Notes under the pieces: generated by a model | The model's database searches: none | The model's input: only the letters and a program-made list of their open reading frames with translations | Told to the model about the DNA's origin: nothing | Part shown: positions 57,650 to 64,000 of the stretch, in pieces | How the letters are laid out: each line of letters opens with the position of its first letter | Position numbering within the stretch: the stretch's first letter is position 1 | NCBI GenBank assembly: GCA_007570785.1 | Contig: ML664161.1 | Span: 806,060-870,059 of the forward strand | Length of the DNA stretch: 64,000 bases | Source: Antilocapra americana | Lineage: Eukaryota; Chordata; Mammalia; Artiodactyla; Antilocapridae | Reading direction: 5' to 3' | Position numbers and translations under genes: made by a program

Positions 57650-60600
57650 AGGGAACTGGAATTATAAGATGGAGGAATCATGAGTTTTTAAATGTGCAGA
57701 CTTCTTTCATCTAACTAAGTAGAACTGCAATTATGTAAGAAATAAACATTTTGTTACTTTTAGCCACTTGTATTTTGATATAATTTTGCCTACTCAGATA
57801 AATGTAGATATGTGTATGTGATCTTGAACAAGTTAACTAACTAATCTATGTTTTATTTTACCCATTTGGAAAGTGGGTTTATCATAGTATGTTCCCATGA
57901 GAGCATACTATAAGATTCCCATAGTATGTTCCCATGTTGTGAGATTAAATGAATTAGTGCATTTTAACCATATAGAATATTGTCAGGTATTAAATAAATT
58001 GTTAATTAAGCTTGACCCTTTTTATTGTTTTCTTTCTTGGAGAAGAGAGTTCATGGATGAGAATTCACCAAAGAGGGAGAGTCTTAGGCTCTAACAAGCT
58101 TGTTGTAAAAAGGAGGGGTATAATGGTAATAAAGGAAGTGCTAAGAAACTAATTCAATGATTAACATTGATGCCAGATTTAGTAGAGTTATAAAGACTCA
58201 AGTCAACGATAGTGGGAGATTTTGAATATGGGGATTTTTTAGCTCAAAATGTCAATTTCACTTTGGAGTGAAGAATAGACTCTGGAGGTAATTTTGGGAG
58301 CAATATTCAGTTGCTAGATTATTACAGAAAAATAGGTGAGAGGAGATAATGATGCTTAAACTAGGATGGAAGCAGTAGAGATGATGCAGTGACCAATAAA
58401 ATGCAGTGATTAATAGCACTACATATTCTTCTATGTGCTTTTCAATCTTTATCAATCAATAGGATTTAATTAAATGACCTACACATTACCAGGCACTACC
58501 CTATAGGTAAAGATATACCAATGCAATGATAGTGAAAAGAAGCAATATATAAGATCTATATGCATCAGGTGCTTTACATGAGTCTAAAAATAAAGAAATG
58601 ATAAAATTCTTGTTCTCAAGATATGTTCAGCCTATATTCTGGCAAAAAGTGATAGCCTGATAGTTACAAAGCCAAACAGTAAATAATATGGCATCAAGTG
58701 GACTGAGATTCAGAAGAAAATTACAGGAGGGAACCAACATACCCTAGAAAGTCCCCAGATTTCCCAGAGGTGCTTATACATAAGATTAAATAGAAGGACA
58801 GACTCTGCACTATAATTATCCCTCTTTAAGATGAATAGACAAAATTTAATTGAATGATGTTTATAAGCTTAAGCATATTAAAAATGTTGCATTATTTTTA
58901 AGTTATTTGGGAAAAGGGCAAATTTCATACTTCCTTTTATCCTAGTACAGTGGTGGTAACTAGCAGAGTGATCACTTTATTAACTGATGAATTGATGTAC
59001 TGGACTCTGAATGCCACCCATATTCTTGGACATAATATGTCCCTTTTTTCTCTGAAAGAGCCTTATCAAATTTGTTCTGGCACGTATTTTACTGTATCAT
59101 GGATAATGGATACCAACAGTTGGAACAGATTTTGTCCCAAGTTCAATATAAGCCTCATTGGGAATAATATTTAGCAATGGAGTAAATTGTGAGATTTTTT
59201 CTTATATAACAAGGAAAGATGGTTATTTATTTTCTTTAAAATCTACAAAGGATTCTGTATATTTGGGTGTTTTTACCTGAGATTTTTTGCTGCAAACATT
59301 TTTGAGCCATATTTATTTGACCTTACAGCAGTTTTGCCAAAAAAAAAAAAAAGGCTAAAATAACAGGATGACAATTTAGTTTGACAGTTTGGTTTTAAAT
59401 GGTTGAGAGCTTGGTTTCATTTTTTTTGTTGACACAGAACTCCCATTTTTGCATTACGTAAAATCTTGGCCCTCATAATGGTCTATACAGTGACAGTCTT
59501 TAATAGATTTAGTTTAGTATTGATTTAATAGAAAATATAGCAATAACAATGATCAGAATTGTGAAATAAAAGAGCTTAAAGAAATAACAGAAAATAGCAT
59601 AGAAACTTGAAAATTCTTTGGTGATTTGAAGGCTCATAGTTTAATTTATGTTTTCCATAGATCTTTGGAACTTGCAATAAAATGCCAAGAACAAAGAACA
59701 ATGTAGAAGATTTCACAATGCAATACAAACCTCAGTTACAAATATGCTTCTTATTATGTAGGTACTTCTTAGGTGTCATTTGATACCTGTTTAAGTGAAG
59801 AAAAAAATTATCTAAAAAGAAAGTGTGATGCTGAACAAAGAGACAAATTAAAAAACAAAAACAAAACAAAACAAGTCCTATGAACTAGAAGGCAAGTGCT
59901 TAGATATGACTCACAAAATAAAATTGGTGATTTGCATAATATTCCTATGAATCTACATACATTTTACAAGTTTTCAAATATTCTACATTTTACAGTGAAG
60001 TCTTTTTAATTTTGTTATTCTTTTTTCATGTTCCTTTTTGTCCTGGCCCTCTTATTTTTGGTTATTTTGTTTTATATGTCAAATTACTTAAGAGCTAATT
60101 AGTTACATGGTGGAAATATTTATAGCAAAGAGGTCTATGGCAAAAGGTGCTTATGGTGAAAATACCTGACACGCTACAAACAGAATCAGATTGCATAATA
60201 AAAGTCATTTTTATAGAGGTGTGATAGATTTTTTTCCTAGATAAATAAAATGCATAATGTTAAAAGAAAAGAAAATACAATGTAGAGGAGAAACTGAGAA
60301 ACATTCAGGGATTTTAAGAATCTTTATTATTTTGAACTGCTCTAACTCATAAGAGAATGACTTCCTAGAAAATTTGGAGAAGTTCCACAGAGCTTAGCAT
60401 ACAAATAATTGGGAAGACTGGTGTAGTAAAGCAATTTAGATACATAATTTTTGAATATTGTTTTGCCAATGCAGTTTTTCATTTCCTTCTAGGTAATAAA
60501 CTCAGCTCAAACTATTTGAAAGAAAATGAAATGGTTTACAAACTAGAAATGTTCAAAAGTTTAATTTTTGATTGATATTGTACTCTATTTAATACAGTAT

Positions 60601-62368
60601 GTCTCTGAAATAATCAGGAAACTTCTTTGAAGGTAAAAAGTCAAATACATTTTCATAAAAAGCCAGATACAGTTCCATAAAAATATTGACCTCATAAGAG
60701 GATTTATTTCCTATTTTTAGATATCTACTGTAAACTTTCACTTCTAGTTTTTAAGGACACCACAGGGTTCCTATGCTCTTTGTGATCTTGAGGAAATTAC
60801 AAAAACTCCTTGATAAAATCTAAACAATAGTACCAATCTCATCAGATTCTAAATAAGAATTTTAAAAGACATACAGATAAAAACATTTACAACTTTGTCT
60901 GTCTTACATTAGATCTACTGATTTGTAATAAAACTATTTACTTATTCTTAGGCAAAACAGTAAGTTGAATATTTAGGGTAAATTAGACTGGTATTTTTTT
61001 AATAAAGAATGTGCATTTGATACACATAGAGATATTTATTTTAATGCAGACAATCTAGATCTACCTCTAACTCACTGTTTCTTAGTTACTGGAAGTAGCA
61101 AGGATGCAAAATTAACAACTGTTATTCAAGATGACAATGTTAAGCCCTATGATGATGATAACAGAAACAGATAAAATATTTGGGTTCAAAATATGTATTT
61201 CTTGAATCTTCTTTATAATTCTTTTTTAGCAATTGCTTTTCTGAAATAGTGTTTTAATATGGAGCTTGACAAATTACATGTACACATATGTTTTCATTGT
61301 CATGACATTTAGAACTTAGAGTGGTGTGGAGGAAAAAAGATGGATTTTAAATAAACCTGGACCTAATAATCCCAGCTTGGCTAAAAAGTAGCAATAACTA
61401 TTCTAGTTTCTTGAACTTTAATAGTCTCAAGAGCAAAGTTTTAAAACGTTAGATTACATGCATAAATTAGATTAGGTTAGACTACAAATAGATTTGTTAT
61501 AGAAATAATTTAAAAGAGTTTCTGGTCTTTCTCTTTCTTCTCTTTTAATCCAATCCTTATGATTTTTCAAATATATATCATTGGCAAATCTTTTTAGTTT
61601 GTATGCATAATTAGAAAGACTTCATAAATATCCAGTAACAAGTTAAAGTTTAAATGTGATTTTAAAAAGCAGTTAACCACCATAGAGTGAAAAATCACTA
61701 TTTAAACCTTTCTGTTATTTAGTGTCTATATATATATATGCATTTAGTAAAAATTTCCATAAAACTTATGAAGCATTTATCATAAGATTAATTATACTAA
61801 TACTAGTTATAACTATTACTATTATAATTATATATATAATATATACTATATAATTATATAACTACTATTATAACTTTTACTATTATAATAGTAATAGTTA
61901 TAATTATTACTATTATAATTATATAATTATATATATAATATACTATATAATTATATAATTATTATTATAATTATATTTGCAATAAAACATGAAGTTTATA
62001 ATGCTCTTCCTTCCCTCACCTTCTTGATTCATAATTTTAGAAACACAGTGCTGGATATTTTTCTGAGTCTTTTTATAAACAAGGGATCCAAGGTTTAATA
62101 TTTTATCCCACAAAAATGTGGTGCATACATAAGCATGTTATTTTCTTTAATATATATCTTATATCTCTTGTTTTTGAAATTGATGGCCTGGATAAGACTC
62201 ACTTAGATGGTACAACATATTAAGCATACAACTCCAAGAGTATGCAAAGTTAAAGTGACGCCTCTTACTAGTTCCTCATGGAAGATTGCTGAATAGTGTC
62301 TGATAGGCAATGTACTATGGTTAATGAAAGGTCTCTGATAAATACAATTTTCAAATTTGGCTTAGTAT
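57650..62368. other. Long unique AT-rich stretch
   Basis: No gene or dispersed repeat recognised over about 4.7 kb. Small features: a short direct repeat 'catagtatgttcccatg' at 57883-57899 and 57920-57936, an unassigned 74-codon frame at 58950-59174 without known motifs, and the AT hairpin block at about 61790-61980. Confidence 0.5.
61790..61980. repeat. AT-only hairpin and tandem block
   Basis: Almost pure A/T with sparse C/G. A perfect inverted repeat has 15-bp arms at 61882-61896 ('attataatagtaata') and 61905-61919. A ~50-bp segment around 61811-61863 recurs at about 61903-61960. It could extrude as cruciforms, and it is probably unstable. Confidence 0.88.
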
Positions 62369-62377
62369 ATACAGAAA

Positions 62378-62573
62378 GACCTTAATGCTGGGAAGGATCG
62401 GGGGCAGGAGGAGAAGGGGACAACAGAGGATGAGGTGGCTAAATGGCATCACTGACTCGATGGACATGGGTTTGGGTGGACTCCGGGAGTTGGTGATGGA
62501 CAGGGAGGCCTGGCGTGCTGTGGTTCATGGGGTCTCAAGGAGTCGGACATGACTGAGTGACTGAACTGAACTG
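62378..62573 (+). mobile_element. 196-bp BovB 3' end with 9-bp target duplication
   Basis: From 'gaccttaatgctgggaagga' to 'gactgaactgaactg'. 'atacagaaa' flanks it at 62369-62377 and 62574-62582. It lies immediately upstream of a larger BovB in the same orientation. Confidence 0.92.
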
Positions 62574-62582
62574 ATACAGAAA

Positions 62583-64000
62583 AAACAGTATGAAAAGGGA
62601 AAAAGATATGACAGAGAAAGATGAACCTCCCAGGTAGGTAGGTGCCCAATATGCTACTGGAGAAGAGTAGAGAAATAACTCCAGAAACAATGGGAAAATG
62701 GAGCAAAAGTAAAACAAAAAAAGCCCATTTGTGGATGTGACTGGTGATGGAAGTAAAGTCCGCTGCTGTAAAGAGCAATATTGCATAGGAACCTGGAATG
62801 TTAGGTCCATGAATCAAGGAGAATTCTAGGTGGTCAAACAGGAGATGACAAGAGTGAAATTCAACATTTTTGGGATCAGTGAACTAAAATGGAATGGAAG
62901 TGGCAAGTTTAATTCAGATGACCATTTTATCTACTACTATGGGCAAGAATCCCTTAGAAGATATGGAGTAGTCCTCATAGTCAACAAAAGAGTCTGAAAT
63001 GCAGTACGTAGGTGCAATCTCAAAAGTGACAGAATGACCTTTGTTTTCAAGACAAGTCATTCAATATTACAGAAATTCAAGTCTATGTCCTAACCACTAA
63101 TACTGAAAAAAGTGAAGTTGAATGGTTCCATGATAATCTACAAGACCTTCTAGAACTAACATCATAAAAAAGATGTCCTTTTCATCATAGGGGCCTGGAA
63201 TGCAAAAATAGTAAATCAAGAGATACCTAGAGTAACAGGCAAGTTTGACCTTATAGTACAAAATGAAGCAGGGCAAAGGCCTAAAAGAGTTTTGCCAAGA
63301 GAACATACTGGTCAGAGGAAACACCCTCTTCCAAGAATATAAGAGATGACTCTACATATGGACATCATCAGATGGTCAACACCAAAATCAAATTGATTAT
63401 ATTCTTTGCAGCCAAAGATGGAGAAGCTCTATACAGTCAGCAGAAACAAGACCGAGAGTTGACTGTGGCTCAAATCATGAACTCCTTATTGCAAAATTCA
63501 GGCTTAAATATGAGGAAGTAAGGAAAATCACTAGACCGATCAGTTATGACCTAAATCAAATCCCTTATGATTGCACAGTAGAAGTGACAAAAGGATTCAA
63601 GGGATTAGATTTGATAGACAGAGTGCCTGAAGAACAATGGACAGAGATTGATGACGTTGTACAGGAGGCAGTGATCAAGATCATCCCCAAGGAGAAGAAA
63701 TGAAAACAAAAAAAGGAAAATAGCTGTCTGAGGAAGTCTTACAAATAACTAAGAAGAGAAGCTAAAGGCAAAGGAGAAAAGGAAAGATATACTCATATGA
63801 ATGCAGAGTTCCAAAGAAAAGCAAGGAGAGATAAGAAAGACTTCCTTAGTGACCAATGCAAAGAAACAGAGGTAAACAGAAGAATGGGAAAGACTAGAGA
63901 TCTCTTCAAGAAAATTAGAGATACCAAGGGAACATTTCATGCATAGATGGGCACAATGAAGGACAGAAATGGTATGGACCTAACAGAAGCAGAAGATATT
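62583..64000 (+). mobile_element. BovB 5' half (leader and endonuclease), runs off the window
   Basis: Collinear BovB 5' region: leader with 'cccaatatgctactggagaa', the endonuclease domain, and the linker up to 'acagaagcagaagatatt' at the window edge. This last part overlaps in element position with 44827-45270 of the other large copy. Together the two cover most of the BovB coding region. Confidence 0.93.
62762..64000 (+). pseudogene. BovB ORF pseudogene: AP-type endonuclease domain, catalytic residues lost
   Basis: The apurinic-type endonuclease of BovB begins with Ile-Gly-Thr-Trp-Asn-Val-Arg-Ser-Met-Asn (about 62788). A TAG follows at 62827-62829. The catalytic Glu of Ser-Glu-Leu-Lys-Trp is kept (62881-62883). 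A TGA at 62995-62997 sits where an Arg CGA is expected, a typical CpG decay. Gly-Asp-Trp-Asn reads Gly-Ala-Trp-Asn (Ala at 63193-63195), and Ser-Asp-His reads Ser-Asn-His (Asn at 63473-63475). Two catalytic aspartates are therefore gone. The linker then reads Asp-Leu-Ile-Asp-Arg-Val-Pro-Glu. Non-functional. Confidence 0.9.

Noticed and set aside
58950..59174. 74-codon plus-strand frame with several Trp and Cys residues
   Set aside because: No recognisable motif, no splice or promoter context, and the flanks are unremarkable. I cannot support it as a gene or pseudogene.
62449..62817. 122-codon minus-strand open frame with a hydrophobic stretch
   Set aside because: It is antisense to BovB 3' and 5' sequence and spans the junction of two insertions.

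Overview
This window is mammalian, and more precisely ruminant (bovid), nuclear DNA. It is AT-rich and intron-like or intergenic in character. It is packed with repeats confined to or typical of ruminants: the RTE-type LINE BovB, tRNA-headed Bov-tA and BOV-A2 SINEs, the cetartiodactyl CHR-2 SINE, young L1 copies of the cattle/sheep/goat type, and ruminant endogenous-retrovirus LTRs. I cannot tell cattle, sheep or goat apart from the sequence alone. I found no host protein-coding gene, no RNA gene and no CRISPR array. The longer open frames are pieces of L1 ORF2, BovB ORF, LTRs or antisense shadows of these.

Layout. 1-2.2 kb: ancient L1 pieces. 2.2-6.2 kb: two solo LTRs (3247-3783 minus; 5685-6204 plus with a 6-bp target duplication) and a BovB tail. 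7.5-8.0 kb: young antisense L1 tail with a 17-bp target duplication. 10.7-12.5 kb: young L1 with a 5' inversion (twin priming). 13-19.9 kb: old L1 pieces, an MLT1-type LTR split by BovB, Bov-tA elements, a 41-bp BovB micro-insertion and a mariner-type MITE. 20.7-24.3 kb: CHR-2 SINE and mostly unique DNA. 24.35-32.94 kb: a near-full-length but dead L1 in minus orientation, with ORF2, ORF1 and a long 5' UTR carrying tandem monomers and a nested Bov-tA. 33.3-38.8 kb: old L1 in minus orientation, interrupted by BOV-A2 and BovB copies. 40.1-41.5 kb: young 5'-truncated L1 flanked by an unusually long (56-bp) target duplication. 42-51 kb: BovB copies, Bov-tA copies and a palindrome-rich rearranged patch (47.57-48.59 kb). 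51.4-53.5 kb: old L1 with a 127-bp locally copied BovB piece and a Bov-tA. 53.5-62.4 kb: mostly unique DNA with one BovB and one Bov-tA. 62.4-64 kb: the endonuclease half of a BovB, cut by the window end.

How the parts relate. The elements form a readable insertion history: ancient L1 and MLT1 copies are the substrate, BovB and Bov-tA copies interrupt them, and the L1 copies with near-perfect target duplications look youngest. All recognisable catalytic frames are broken. Examples are the L1 RT FADD read as FARD, BovB YADD read as YVDG or YVNN, and BovB endonuclease GDWN read as GAWN and SDH as SNH. Nothing autonomous is expected here. I found no new biological system. The most unusual items are the 56-bp target duplication, the twin-primed L1, the 41-bp BovB insertion with a clean 11-bp duplication, the 127-bp non-retrotransposed BovB copy, and the cluster of palindromes and duplications near 48 kb.
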